Positions 26,601 to 36,247 of a stretch of 64,000 nucleotides of DNA are shown in pieces. The stretch is from Clytia hemisphaerica (Eukaryota > Cnidaria > Hydrozoa > Leptothecata > Clytiidae). Position 1 is the first letter of the stretch, and every line of letters begins with the position of its first letter. Location of the stretch: NCBI GenBank assembly GCA_902728285.1, contig CACVBU010001377.1, positions 496,001-560,000 of the forward strand, read 5' to 3'. A model generated the notes under the pieces. That model was not told where the DNA came from and did not search any database. It saw only the letters and a program-made list of their open reading frames with translations. The translations under genes were made by a program, and so were the position numbers.

Positions 26601-29327
26601 TAATAGTTTAGACGGCCCAATATTTTTCCTGCCTATTCTAATTTTGAATTAAAGTAGACAAAAAGTTGGCCGTTTCTGGTCTAAACTCTTTTGACATTAA
26701 TGCAATGACTTATCTCAATCCTTTTCAATTTAAGATTTCAACTCCTTGCCTCTTTTTGCTAGCTTTAACGATAAGAATAGACAGGAGAGAGTCGGTCGTC
26801 TAAACTAGAGCTAAGTCAATATAATTGAGTTGAATTTGAATTGAAGGTCGGATTGGTTTTTTCAATACTCTTTTCATGGAGTTGCGATACAATCTTGACG
26901 ACTAACAGGAATTGATCATTGAAAGTCTATATGTGTGACACACCCAGCTGGCACACAACGTTGTTTCAACGTTCGTCTAACGTTATATGGACATTGTGAA
27001 CGTTAGATAAACGTTGAAATAACGTTGTGTGCCAGATGGGCATAATATGTACGTTTTGTATAAAGGTTTGGCCCACTTGCTAGATATTTGGTCTCCTCTT
27101 ATGAGACTCTGGAATTACTCAAATTAACCTCCCATTTTATCGAACACCTCTGTCTCACAGCCCCGGTGGAATATTTTTCCTTAGTGGGGACAAAGATTGC
27201 TATACAAGTCCCAATGGGGATAGAAATTCAATTCATTTTAGAGTACAATTTTTAAACATTGAATTTCGAATGGGGATGAAATCAAAGTGAATTTCCCAGA
27301 GGGACTGAAATTCTAGGGTATTTTTCCACCGGGGACGAAATCTTTAGATAGAGTCGATAATTCACGTGAACAGTCCAGTAATCTAGGACTTTTAGACAGT
27401 CTTTTGATTGTTTTCACGGGGTCCACGGCCATCCGACTCGGCTATCTATGAACTGAACGGAACAATGGAAGGAGCGGGGATTTGAACTGCGAATCCCTGA
27501 TTTGAGACGCTGACGCTTTTGACCACTTGGCCATCGCTCCATATTTGCCAAATTTTCTAGTGGGGCTGGGGTCCCAGCGGGAATGTGACACAGGGGTGTT
27601 ATTGAGTTAAAACTTACCTAGTTTGAGTTTTCCATATTTGAAATAAACGTAGAAAATGACAATCACCCAAATCAATTGGCTGCTTATGTAGAACCTATGG
27701 TAAACGAAATATTAGATTGATTCAACCTCGTTCTCGTGTATTCATTGTTACTGTTTTGACCCCTAAATTGCTTGTAATTTCAAGTAAGCGATTGTACCCT
27801 CCAAGAACTCATTAACTATTCAAAGAAATTCTATTTTTAAACTATTTGGGATGTCTTTTATTTTCGTAGAGTAAATATTAGAAAGACGGGTCGGCAATAA
27901 ATGTTCAAAGGTCTTTTTTAGGTCTGAAAAATGGTTCAAGATACGAAAAAAATTACAATTCGACGGTCTAAGAATTTGGTTCGCCACCTCAAGTACATAT
28001 TCAAGCTAATCAATACAATGGACTTGCTAAGAATAGGCCGGTCTAAAATCTATAATTTGCCGAAGTTAGATTTTTCATTCAGAAGTCTATCAAAAACAAA
28101 GAAAACCCGACCTGAATGTTAGGGGCTGAACGCTGAAATGAGTTAAAATTTGTTATCAAATTAAAGAATTAAGTCTACACCTCAGACAAACGAAATTCTT
28201 TATTCCTCAGTCTTTAATCCTCAGGTGTCTTACTCGCATATTTCTGTAAAGCCCGAACGGCTAGATGGAGCGCTTTGGCTAAAAAGTGTGCCGTGGTAAG
28301 GTAGGAAATCCTACTAAAGTTACGTGACATTACAATAGGATTTCAGCGCCTGACCAATCAGAAGCTTCGCGCATTTTCAAAAAACAATATCAACAATATT
28401 TTTTGCCATATTCACTTTTTTTTTTTTGGAAAATCTTAAAGCATGCCATCTAGCCTTCGGGCTTTGAAATCTGTGATCCCTGTGTGCCAGCTGTGTTCTT
28501 ACCACGTGCACTTATCAGTGATCCATCTTCTAGCAATATTGAAATGATCCAGACTAGTTTTCCAATCAGCGATCGCCCAGCCTATAACAAGCCATAATAC
28601 TAATGCGCCAAGCAGAGATGACAAAGGGTTGAAATTGAGATGGATTTTACCAACGCTGAATTTCAACCTCAAACAACTGTAGACAAAAGAGAATTAAAGA
28701 AATTATCAGGAGGGAGTCACCAAGCTCTGCCAAGCGCAAATTTCAGTTTTTAATTGATTTTATTAATTTACGAATCCATCTTCACGTTTTCTAGTGTGTG
28801 GAAGTCCACCAACTATTACACAAACGAAATGTTTTGGCATACGGCCACAGATATTAATCCTAAATTTTACATTTTTCATTAATAATGAAGACATAACCCT
28901 GTGTCACAGACCCGGTGGACCCATAAGTGGAAATTCTATCAAAATGTGGCCCTTGCGGGAAATATTCCCTACAATTTCACCCCCACTGGAAAATCGACTT
29001 TAATTTCTCATTTGAATTCCAATGGCAATTTTCCGAGCTGGAAACTGATGAATTTCTCCATTATTCGATATAAATTTGAATCCCAAAACTGTCGGAAAAA
29101 GTTTCACCGGGGTAGTGATCCTAGCTGGCACACAACACAACGTTGTTTTAACGTTTTTCTAACATTCACAACGTCCATATAACGTTAGATAAACGTTGAA
29201 ACAACGTTGTGTGCCAGCTGGGGAGACAGAGCCTTACTTACAGTGACATAAATTCAGCTTTTCGTCTCACGAGGTGTTTTTCATCCATTTCTGATGGCTT
29301 TTTATTTGTTCCTTCTATTTCCATCAT
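14683..29327 (-). CDS. BCCT-family betaine/carnitine/choline transporter, 13 exons, complete
   Basis: Thirteen exons join in phase into 775 codons plus stop: 29242-29327, 28503-28676, 27618-27694, 26406-26559, 23208-23329, 21769-21967, 21253-21353, 20746-20943, 19241-19442, 17630-17832, 16732-16909, 15416-15830, 14683-14901. All introns are GT-AG; the exon-10 donor (GTGCGA) is the weakest. Family marks seen: NPLSSLLG in TM1 (exon 2), KPEYGNFDYFAMIF before TM3, HWGFHGFSVY (181-190), the RLGDIVD and GFGVSTSF segment of exon 6, the Trp box W371-x-W373-W374-x-x-W377 split across exons 8/9, RISKGRTI (387-394), and the TS pair in YFITSFDS (490-491), which binds Na+ in bacterial BetP. The glycine stretch of TM3 is altered (GICNG, 134-138). 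After the core, exons 12-13 add ~210 residues with further hydrophobic segments and a polar Asn/His-rich tail, longer than bacterial members. Likely a plasma-membrane osmolyte carrier; substrate and ion coupling are not shown. ATG ATG starts the frame (29327); the second Met is an alternative start. Confidence 0.93.
15298..15403. repeat. MITE family 5, copy 2
   Basis: CAACCCCGTCCCAGTGTATT at left, GGGAACGAGGTTG at right. Its right end is 12 bp from BCCT exon 12 (donor at 15415). Confidence 0.7.
15940..16075. repeat. Short repeat of TTGCGTGAATGCGTGAA units, copy 1
   Basis: Three pairs of GCGTGAATGCGTGAA separated by AT-rich spacers; recurs at 32895-33015. In BCCT intron 11. Confidence 0.7.
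17006..17264. repeat. Inverted-repeat element (TIR GTACCGTC...)
   Basis: GTACCGTCGTTTTTTATAAG at left; CTTAGTGCGG..GGACGGTAC at right. Related words (CATTTC.GCACT.AGATT, AATCTCATGCCGGTTATC) recur near 7120-7220 and 45990-46400. In BCCT intron 10. Confidence 0.55.
17880..18127 (-). repeat. tRNA-derived SINE (minus strand)
   Basis: Read on the minus strand from 18127: A-box TAGCTTAAAGATAGAGCA, B-box GGCTCAATCCC, then a Pro-rich, CT-rich body containing an inverted CTACCC..GGGTAG hairpin. It lies in BCCT intron 9, 48 bp upstream of exon 10. Confidence 0.55.
18321..18885. repeat. Inverted-repeat element with 10-bp flanking direct repeats
   Basis: Ends TAGCCTGGATATCCAGAC and GTCTGGATACCCAGGCT; ATCAAAAACT occurs at 18311-18320 and 18886-18895. 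In BCCT intron 9. Confidence 0.7.
22030..22350. repeat. Dispersed ~300-bp repeat, third copy (reverse)
   Basis: Reverse-oriented match to the copies at 12950 and 33190; shares AACGATTTGGAAGCGCTCTA and AAGTCTATAAACCCCTCCCG. In BCCT intron 5. Confidence 0.65.
22907..23151. repeat. MITE family 1, copy 2
   Basis: Perfectly recognisable inverted ends: AGGCCGGTCTCTACTTGC at left and, reversed, AGGCCGGTCTCCACTTGC at right, each followed by a CGATCGCAC block. About 245 bp, in BCCT intron 5. Confidence 0.85.
23351..23711. repeat. MITE family 5, copy 3, with nested palindrome
   Basis: CAATAACCTCGTTCCCGTGT at left and GGGAACGAGGTTG at right, with GCATCAT on both sides as a likely duplication. It contains a second element at 23451-23689. 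It starts ~20 bp upstream of BCCT exon 5. Confidence 0.75.
23451..23689. repeat. Palindromic element made of GGCCGACTAA units
   Basis: Ends TTATCGGCAAAAACTTAGTC and its reverse (GACTAAGTTTTGGCCAATAA). Inside, GGCCGACTAA recurs about seven times and a ~120-bp half is tandemly repeated. Confidence 0.75.
26943..27040. repeat. AACGTT palindromic element, copy A
   Basis: Near-perfect hairpin of ~96 bp from CCCAGCTGGCACACAACG to CGTTGTGTGCCAGATGGG, with AACGTT hexamers about every 11 bp. In BCCT intron 3. Confidence 0.85.
27466..27540 (-). tRNA. tRNA-like sequence, probably pseudogene or SINE head
   Basis: On the minus strand: acceptor GGAGCG paired with CGCTCC, a D-arm GGCCAAGTGGTCAA of the Ser/Leu type, a T-arm-like GGATTCGCAGTTCAAATCC, and a near-terminal CCA. 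The anticodon stem does not pair well and no long variable arm is visible. It lies within a repeat copy in BCCT intron 3. Confidence 0.35.
28248..28465. repeat. MITE family 6 (TIR AAGCCCGAAGGGCTAGA), copy 1
   Basis: AAAGCCCGAACGGCTAGATG at left and CATCTAGCCTTCGGGCTTT at right, in BCCT intron 2. Confidence 0.75.
29122..29222. repeat. AACGTT palindromic element, copy B
   Basis: TAGCTGGCACACAACAC.. to CAACGTTGTGTGCCAGCTGG; lies ~20 bp downstream of BCCT exon 1 in intron 1. Confidence 0.85.
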
Positions 29328-29330
29328 GGA

Positions 29331-29534
29331 TAACTTTTTTATAAGAATAAACTATATGAGAACATAAGGTTTCGGTGGCTAAAATTATATAAGAACAAGT
29401 TAAGAACATTTTAAGGCAATTTACACCAAAACACCCGAATTCTTAGGAAATTGCACAATAACACTCACAAAATGGTGATGAAAACATTATAAGAACATTT
29501 TTAGGCTTCTCTAGTGTCCTTATAAAAACGTGTA
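29331..29534. repeat. MITE family 2, copy 2, abutting the BCCT start codon
   Basis: Left end TTTTTTATAAGAATAAAC and right end TTATAAAAACGTGTA. The left end lies 3-4 bp upstream of the BCCT ATG (29327, minus strand), so any transcribed leader longer than that must contain MITE sequence. Confidence 0.75.
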
Positions 29535-29792
29535 CATCTGAAATTTTAGTAGTAGTCAAGAACAAAACTTCATTGCATAAGAATTGATGTTCAGACTTTA
29601 GACCTACTGTCCGGGATGGTCAAAATTCACAATGTCCGGGGTAAATTTAAAAAAAATGTTATATCCTCTAACCCCATATTCAATTTTTTTCTGGAAAAGC
29701 GCAATACTATTTCTCACAACGTTTTTAGATTTTTTAACATCTCGATAAAACGGAAGAAAATACGGAAAAGAGCTGTAAAATGGTATGCTTAA

Positions 29793-30503
29793 GGGCTCTG
29801 ACCATAGTGAATTTTTCATAATTGCCGTGTTTAAAATGTGTTTTCTGATTGATGTAACCAATAAAACTATGGCTTGTTATACATTTTCTGTTAGACAAAC
29901 TATTCCTGAATCTGAAAATTCAAAAATTGCATTGAAAAAATTTGATGAAGAAGAAAATGAAGACTTTTGCGAGGAAAAGTATTTCAACTTTGAAGAGCTT
30001 AGTTTCGGCGAAGAAAAAATATTTTGAAAAATTTTTCGCAGTAGATGGTGTATCTTTTACTGAACAATAAAAATTTTTGCGGAAAATTTTTGTAAATGCT
30101 TCTTTGTCTCGAAATCTTCAAAATAGTGGTTTTTCATCAATTTTTCATCTGGATTTTGCTTAAAAAAACAGTCATAACTATTGACACACCTTTTTAGAAA
30201 AAATTTCCGCAAAATTTAAAATAGTTCAATTCTTTGCGGACAGTGTAAAGAAATTTTGAAACAAAAAAGTTAATTACCCATTAAAACTAAGCACTTTTTG
30301 TAAAAGAGGGTGATGCAACATATTATTAACATCTTTTTAAAGTTCATAACGTCATTTTTGCAATTAAGTTCTTAATTACTCTTAAGGGATTCGATTAAAA
30401 AGCAATTTATAAAGGCAATTCTTTGTTAAATGTGTTAAAGAACCTGAAATATAACTTTTATGTTCAAATACCAAAATCAATTTTTGGACTATGGTCAGAG
30501 CCC
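29793..30503. mobile_element. TTAA-flanked non-autonomous DNA element (~711 bp)
   Basis: Inverted ends GGGCTCTGACCATAG / CTATGGTCAGAGCCC with TTAA on both sides (29789-29792, 30504-30507), as in piggyBac-type insertion. The interior is very AT-rich. An 80-codon plus-strand frame begins at the left end (29785-30027); it is acidic, unrecognised and probably not a gene. Confidence 0.75.
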
Positions 30504-31442
30504 TTAAGATAACTAGATCATTGAATTTAAAGCCAAAAAAGCTAGAGAGGAACCTTAAACCTAAAAGAATGATGTACATGAAACGTTTAAGTAAAAGTAA
30601 TAATTACCTTTATTTCTTTGGCGTACAGGGGTTTGAAGCAGCTTAAAATGTTGTAGCAATGAACTTAAATTAACAAACGGTTCAAAATACAACGAATTCA
30701 CGTTGTTATACACACTTCAAGGATTGTTTTCTCAATGATAAAAGTATTGTTTTACCATCAACACAAAATCAAGTTGTTTTTTTTTTGGCTTGAAGTTTGC
30801 TTGAAATACTGTACGATCACGTAATTGTGCAAAGTTAGATAATAAGAGACAAAGGAGAATATCGTGCAATTCTTTGTCCCATATTTTCAAGCACCAGTGT
30901 GAATACACCTAGGCTGCTGGCATCCACTAACGGATTCAAGCTTACTTCTATACTACTTAGAGGTTTGCGATTCAGACTAGAATACACCCTAACACCAACA
31001 TTCGCCAGTACACTAACGTTTCCTTGAAGAGAAATTTCTGTGCAGTTATATTTCTCGAGGAGATTGCTTTCTAAGAATAATCTTATATTAAAGCAATAAA
31101 AATTGCTGTATTGCAGTTTTCTTCTCGTAAGATGGTCGTAAAGCTTTTGTCTAACAATGATGCAAAATCATTTAATCTCAACGTATTTAATTGCACTTTT
31201 TAATGATATGTTTGAGGTTTCTTATAAGCATATGACAATCCTATGATTAATGTTCTTATCAATTTGAAACTTCTATTTGCAGAGTAGAGAATACAAAAAA
31301 TGTCTTTATGTTTGTGACAGACGAATATTGTTAAATGTGTACAAAAAATGCAGTCAAAACAGTGACTTTAGTAGACAATCTTATTGGATTAAATGATATG
31401 ACTGATTGTAGCCAAAATTTTAGCATTGCAACCATTGAGTTT

Positions 31443-31711
31443 AAAGCCCGAAGGGCTAGAGGAGAATCTTTAACCTTTCTTAGGCAAGAAAAAGTGAAGC
31501 CTTAAAACATACGCCGTATTTTCGATGACGGATTGAATCTAGCAATTCCTTTGTTTTCGTGAGATATTTTTTTCGAAATTAAGCGGTAAATATTAGTTTC
31601 AATCTGTCATTTGTGTAAAAACCAGGTGGATCGCTCAAGGCCGAGCAACTTTGGTAGGATTTGTTGGCTTCAAATCCTACCAAGGAGATTCGATTCTAGC
31701 CCTTCGGGCTT
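31443..31711. repeat. MITE family 6, copy 2
   Basis: AAAGCCCGAAGGGCTAGA at left and TCTAGCCCTTCGGGCTT at right; the interior CTTAGGCAAGAAAAAGTGAA matches the copy at 43914. Confidence 0.8.
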
Positions 31712-31745
31712 ATATTTCATTGACAGTTATTCTTTCTTTAAAACA

Positions 31746-31985
31746 TACACGTTTTTTATAAGAACTAAATATGTGCGAACATGAGGCCTTGATGGACAAA
31801 ATATTAAGAAAAAGTTTAGAACATTTTACGAAGGCTTTGGACACTCTAGCATATCAGATTTCTTAGGAAATTGCACAAAAATACTCACAAAATGCAAATG
31901 GTGAAAATAAAAAGATTTTAAGAACATCTTTAGGCTTAGAACTCATATAAAGTTAAGAACATAAAATCAAAATCTAAAAAAAAAT
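31746..31985. repeat. MITE family 2, copy 3
   Basis: Left end TACACGTTTTTTATAAGAAC intact; interior words (AGAACATTTTACGAAGGCTT, CAGATTTCTTAGGAAATTGC) match the other copies; the right end is decayed. Confidence 0.7.
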
Positions 31986-32894
31986 TGGAAGCTTTTATAA
32001 AATAAATGTATAGAATTGGACAGCAATGGATGGGCAAAGAAAAATTATGCAAAGAAGTAGCTTCAAATAAATGCTCGAAAGTAAATCCCCTTCGCTTTTA
32101 CTTTCAATTCGAAAACGAAACTAAATTTACCATAAAAGATAATTCATTGATTGATAATTGAAAATAATTGCATGGGACATCATTATGTCACTGACCCGAT
32201 TAGACCCCTGCCACCACTACTGGTAAACTTGGCAGAAATATCGTACCCTACTATTTCAGCCCAAAAAAAATTGACTTTCATTTCATTCCCATTCGAAATT
32301 CAAAATTTGCATCCTAAAACCTTTCCTACTGTTTTTTAGCTTGGAACAATAAAATTTCTATCCCCATTTGGATTTTGATAGGAATTTTTATCCCCGCAAC
32401 GGACAGAAGTTCTACCGGGGCTGTGTATTAGCAGCACATAAAGGGAAAACAACTTTTTCGTTTTCATAATCTCTTGAACATATAAGGCAACTGTACTAGA
32501 CTAGCAAACTAGTCTGTTAATTAATCATGTCAGAGGGCGGGAACATAAAGGCGGCGGGCGTTTGCTAGAATAGGAGCTGCTTACCTAACTCCTACGCTCA
32601 CTTTTCCCGCGTGATACCGCTCCAGCCCGACTGGCGTGCCAGTCTAAAACTGTACTTACGGTCTTAAAGCATTACTTATACTTAAGGGATTTTCTCTTTA
32701 TCTTTGTTTTCTAGAATTTTACATAATTGAATCTGTTAATGGTTCTTGGAGCATCCTTGGCACACTCCTGTATCGCTGACCCAATTGAACCCTGCACTAC
32801 TTATACAAAAGGAACTTTCTTTGTTTTCTAGAAATTTTCAAGTGTATTATTGCAAACTTTTCGAACGAAATAATGATGCTAGATACAAAAGTTT

Positions 32895-33015
32895 GACTTG
32901 CGTGAATGCGTGAAAATTAAAAAAAAATTGCGTGAATGCGTGAATTTGGAAGCTTTGCGTGAACAAAAATTGCGTGAATTGCGTAAAAAAAACATTGCGC
33001 GATTGCTTGAATTGA
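32895..33015. repeat. Short repeat of TTGCGTGAATGCGTGAA units, copy 2
   Basis: Same spacing and spacer words (AAGCTTTGCGTGAA) as 15940-16075. Confidence 0.7.
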
Positions 33016-33189
33016 AGGTCCGCTGGAGGGGGCTCCTTAAGCACCATCCTTCGTCCCTGGGAACCACCGAATGATCTTCTATTTCATCTCCATCCAAAAG
33101 TAAATTGGGCCAAAGAACCTGTCAAGAACTCCTGAACTCCTGTTTTCATTTAAAGGAAGATATGGGATCCCATTTTGATAACTTTAACT

Positions 33190-34085
33190 CGCTCAGTACT
33201 TCAATCTCGGTCAAAATATATTGAGAATTTTGGTTAATTCCTCGTTTTTAGCAATTTAGAGTTCGAGCTTTTGGGCTGATTGATAAATTTATTCGAATAT
33301 TTCAATTTGGGAGGAGTTTATAGACTTCCAAGCTATATTTTGAGCCTAATTGGAACAATTTTGAACTTTTGGATCCTCAAACCATAAGGTCGTAAGTCTT
33401 AAGTCTAGCGTTACCCTATTCAACCTAGGCTTTTAGGGGCGGTTCAGAACTAGGGGGGGGGGGCTTTTCCTGTACCACCCCTTAACTTTTGATCTAGTGG
33501 GTCTTTTTGGATGAAATTTGGCACACAAGATCTTTGTGACGTAAGGTAACTTTTGACAAAAATTTTTTTTGATGACGTCACTCATCATGCCCAAAGTGAG
33601 CAAAAACCGAAAATTTCCTTTGTTCTTATAAATAGCTATTGTATTCTAACAAAGGCTTTAGAAAAAAGTTGCCTGAGTTTAAAATGCTTATTTTATCCTA
33701 AATATTCAATGAATTACGGTTTAAACGATATATTTGACAATGAAAATAAATTTGTATTGGAAAAGTGTAAATTTTTGTGACACCTTACTGTCAGAAATGT
33801 CATCATGCTCAAAGTGTGAAAATATTTAGGTGTCAAATTTTTTTTTATTTTGAAGCTAAATAAAAGTTAGGAATTTACAGAAAATTTCACGGCAAAAGCT
33901 CTATTATTTCAGGAGCTATTAGCAATAGTTTGACCTCCGAACAGAAAGAGCCCCCCCCCCTAGTACGAATAGGGTTAAAGCTCAGAGTTAACTCTTCCCT
34001 TCCAACCTAATCTAGAGCGCTTCCAAATCGTTTGTGGTTGTAAGATTTCGTGGGAATTTCCCTTTTTTCTCAAGTATTCTGAATT
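33190..34085. repeat. Dispersed ~300-bp repeat, interrupted by a nested element
   Basis: The flanks 33190-33413 and 33978-34085 together match sequences near 12950-13320 and, in reverse, 22030-22350 (shared words: GAGCGCTTCCAAATC, GTTTATAGACTTCCA, CCCTTCCAACCTAA). The interruption is the separate element 33414-33974. Confidence 0.65.
33414..33974. repeat. Nested DNA element with TTA duplication and poly-G subterminal arms
   Basis: Begins CCCTATTC and ends GAATAGGG. TTA sits at 33411-33413 and 33975-33977. Subterminal inverted blocks ACTAGGGGGGGGGGG and CCCCCCCCCCTAGT lie near 33451 and 33951. Removing it restores the continuity of the surrounding repeat, seen uninterrupted in two other copies. 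Confidence 0.8.
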
Positions 34086-34836
34086 TGATTGTACCCGTTA
34101 AATTTGTTTTATTTATGAACAATTCTTTCGGATGCCGATAATTTTGATCAAGAATTTAATTTAATTCCAAAAGAATGGCACACTGAACCAACAAAACAAA
34201 ACATGATCTATTTAGCGTCCTATAGTACTGAAGGAATAAAGGAAGAAATTTTGGAGGATTTCAAATTAATTTTTCTCCAACATTTATTTTTTGTGCCCTC
34301 CACTAAATGAAATTTCCACCACAAATTTATCTATTCAATGTTTTTTTCCAAATTCGAGCTATTACAGGTATTTTTGTTTATTTAATAACAATTTTATTCG
34401 AAAATTTTTCTCTACCACCAAATCAAATTCCTATCAAATTTATTTTTCCGTATTTCCGTCAAAATTGTCATCACTCAAATTAAATCTCCGCCACAATTTT
34501 GTACCCAATCTTTAAAAAATCAAGATGCACCTAACCATTGCCTATAAACCCCAGGTACAGAAAAATGATCTTGAAAGAGAGGGAATACTAAAAAGCCCGA
34601 GGGGTTAGTTATAACACAGCTAAAACTATTAGAAAATAACGGTAATGAAATTAAAATTTATTAAATAAATCATAGACAAGACGAAGGTTAAATGAAAATT
34701 CAAAATGAAAATGTTAAACTATTTAAGATGTTGATCTTTAAAAATATTACGTGCTGATAAAGTCAGTGAGCCAGATGTGAGAATTATTTTATTCCAGAAA
34801 TTAACAGAGTGCAAAACCAAAAGATAAAATGGAATA

Positions 34837-35009
34837 CAGTTAATGCTCTCTAATTCGATCTTCAAGGGGAATTGGATTTTCATCGAATATGGGAGGTTAT
34901 CGAATAATAGAGCGTTGTTTATGAGAAATCTTGATGACTTGGGCTTTAAATTTTATCGAATAAGGAAGCGTATCGAGTAGTAGAACGTCGAATAAGAGAG
35001 CATCAACTG
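34837..35009. repeat. Tigger/pogo-like MITE with TA duplication
   Basis: CAGTTAATGCTCTCTAATTC at left, GAGAGCATCAACTG at right, TA on both sides. Close relatives at 36275-36435 and 51945-52112 share the CTCTCTAATTCGA words. Confidence 0.65.
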
Positions 35010-35077
35010 TACTTTAAGATAATTCTATGGCAGGAAGATTTGATGTTGTAATAAATTATGACGTCATTTTGTGTTCT

Positions 35078-36247
35078 TTATTTTCCTGTATTTTTCCTGT
35101 TGTTGTGTTTGCTTAGATCGCTTAGTCTGATGATTTGAACTTTGGGCTTCTTCTTCTTTGACGTTTCTCTTCGGACGCGGTCGTGGTGGAATGGGAATGA
35201 GTCAGCTTCTGATTCTTCGACGAGAACTGGAATTCGAAGTGGTGGGCGGGCAGTGCTGGCTGCTGGTGCACATTCTAAAAGGAGGAGATGGAATAAAATT
35301 ATTTGTTAAAAGAACATAATTAAACTTATACACGTTTTTTATAAGAACAAACTATATAAGAACATAAGGCTTCGATGGCCAAAATGTTTAGAACAAGTTA
35401 AGAATATTTTAAGGCTTTGTGGGCTCTAAAACGGCCAATTTCTTAAGAAAATGGACAATAATACTCACAAAATGGTGAAAATAAGAACATGCTAAGAACA
35501 ATTTTAGGCTTAAAAAATCTCAAAAAGTTAAGAACATCCGAAGGTTTCAAAATTTTTGGATGTTTTGTAAAAAAACGCGTATCTCCTACCATTTGCAAAT
35601 ATCAGTGCTTTTCAATAAAAGAAAGGATGCGAGAATCGGTACTGCTCCATGCTGTGTGTTAAGTCATGAATATCTCTAAGCTACCATAAATTAGGACCTC
35701 AACCCTCATCTTTAACTGGGGTCTGGGGAAAGTCTATTTAAAAAACCACTCCAAGTGAGAAAATAGCCTGGCATCTAGACTATGCTATCGTCCATTACAG
35801 TCATGTAAAGGCGGGAAAATATGGTGGTATGGCGTTATGGTGGTATCTTCGAATTTTGCGAATCTTCTTCGGCTTTGGGCTTATTTCTTAGATAGTGATT
35901 TGTCTTAGACTTTAGTATAGTCCCAGCATAGTCTACCTAATATCTTACATCCCCCGTAAACAATAGAATTCGAAATTCCCATAAATTTAAACAGGCGATT
36001 CTCCGCAATCAGTATTTGGCTCCTTCGATCCATCCACAACGTTGTTTCAACGTTTTTCTAACATTTGCAACGTCCATATAATGTTAGATAAACGTTGAAA
36101 CAACGTTGTGTGCCAGCTGGGTTGCTAAACATTTCGTTCTCATTTTCTAAATGAGACAGGGAAGAATTACCCTCTTCACAAAAAAAACTACTGACCGTAA
36201 ATTGATGCTGCCAATAACAATGCGAGTAACAGGTACACCTTCATCAT
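35078..36247 (-). CDS. Small secreted basic peptide precursor (82 residues), unrecognised
   Basis: Two exons: 36196-36247 (17 codons plus one base; donor GTCAGT) and 35078-35274 (acceptor TTTTAG), joined in phase through a Glu codon. The start ATG ATG (36247) directly follows a pyrimidine-rich tract ending in CAG, so a 5'-UTR intron probably precedes it. The product opens MMKVYLLLALLLAASIYE, a textbook signal peptide. Then comes a Pro/Ala-rich segment with a single Cys (CAPAASTARPPLRIPVLVEE), an acidic stretch and DRVRR, a furin-type site (about residues 49-53). The C-terminal 29 residues are basic (ETSKKKKPKVQIIRLSDL and onward) and end in NTGK, where trimming of Lys could expose Gly for amidation. 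AATAAA overlaps the TAA stop. I recognise no family. A peptide hormone, neuropeptide or cationic defence peptide is possible; that is inference. The frame could also be an internal part of a longer gene. Confidence 0.6.
35330..35582. repeat. MITE family 2, copy 4
   Basis: Both ends are readable: ACACGTTTTTTATAAGAACA at left and TTTGTAAAAAAACGCGTAT at right. About 250 bp, in the intron of the small secreted peptide gene, ~55 bp upstream of its second exon. Confidence 0.8.
36031..36122. repeat. AACGTT palindromic element, copy C (left end trimmed)
   Basis: CATCCACAACGTTGTTTCAA to GTTGTGTGCCAGCTGGG; in the intron of the secreted peptide gene, ~75 bp downstream of its first exon. Confidence 0.85.

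Larger units (their letters stand above)
29535..35077. other. Gene-free interval between the BCCT and secreted peptide genes
   Basis: Filled by AT-rich sequence and the elements listed. 28900-29110, 32180-32430, 27150-27340 and 19500-19850 share short words of the type TTTCC(C/A)AGTGGGGA and form another loose repeat family. No exon recognised. Confidence 0.5.
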
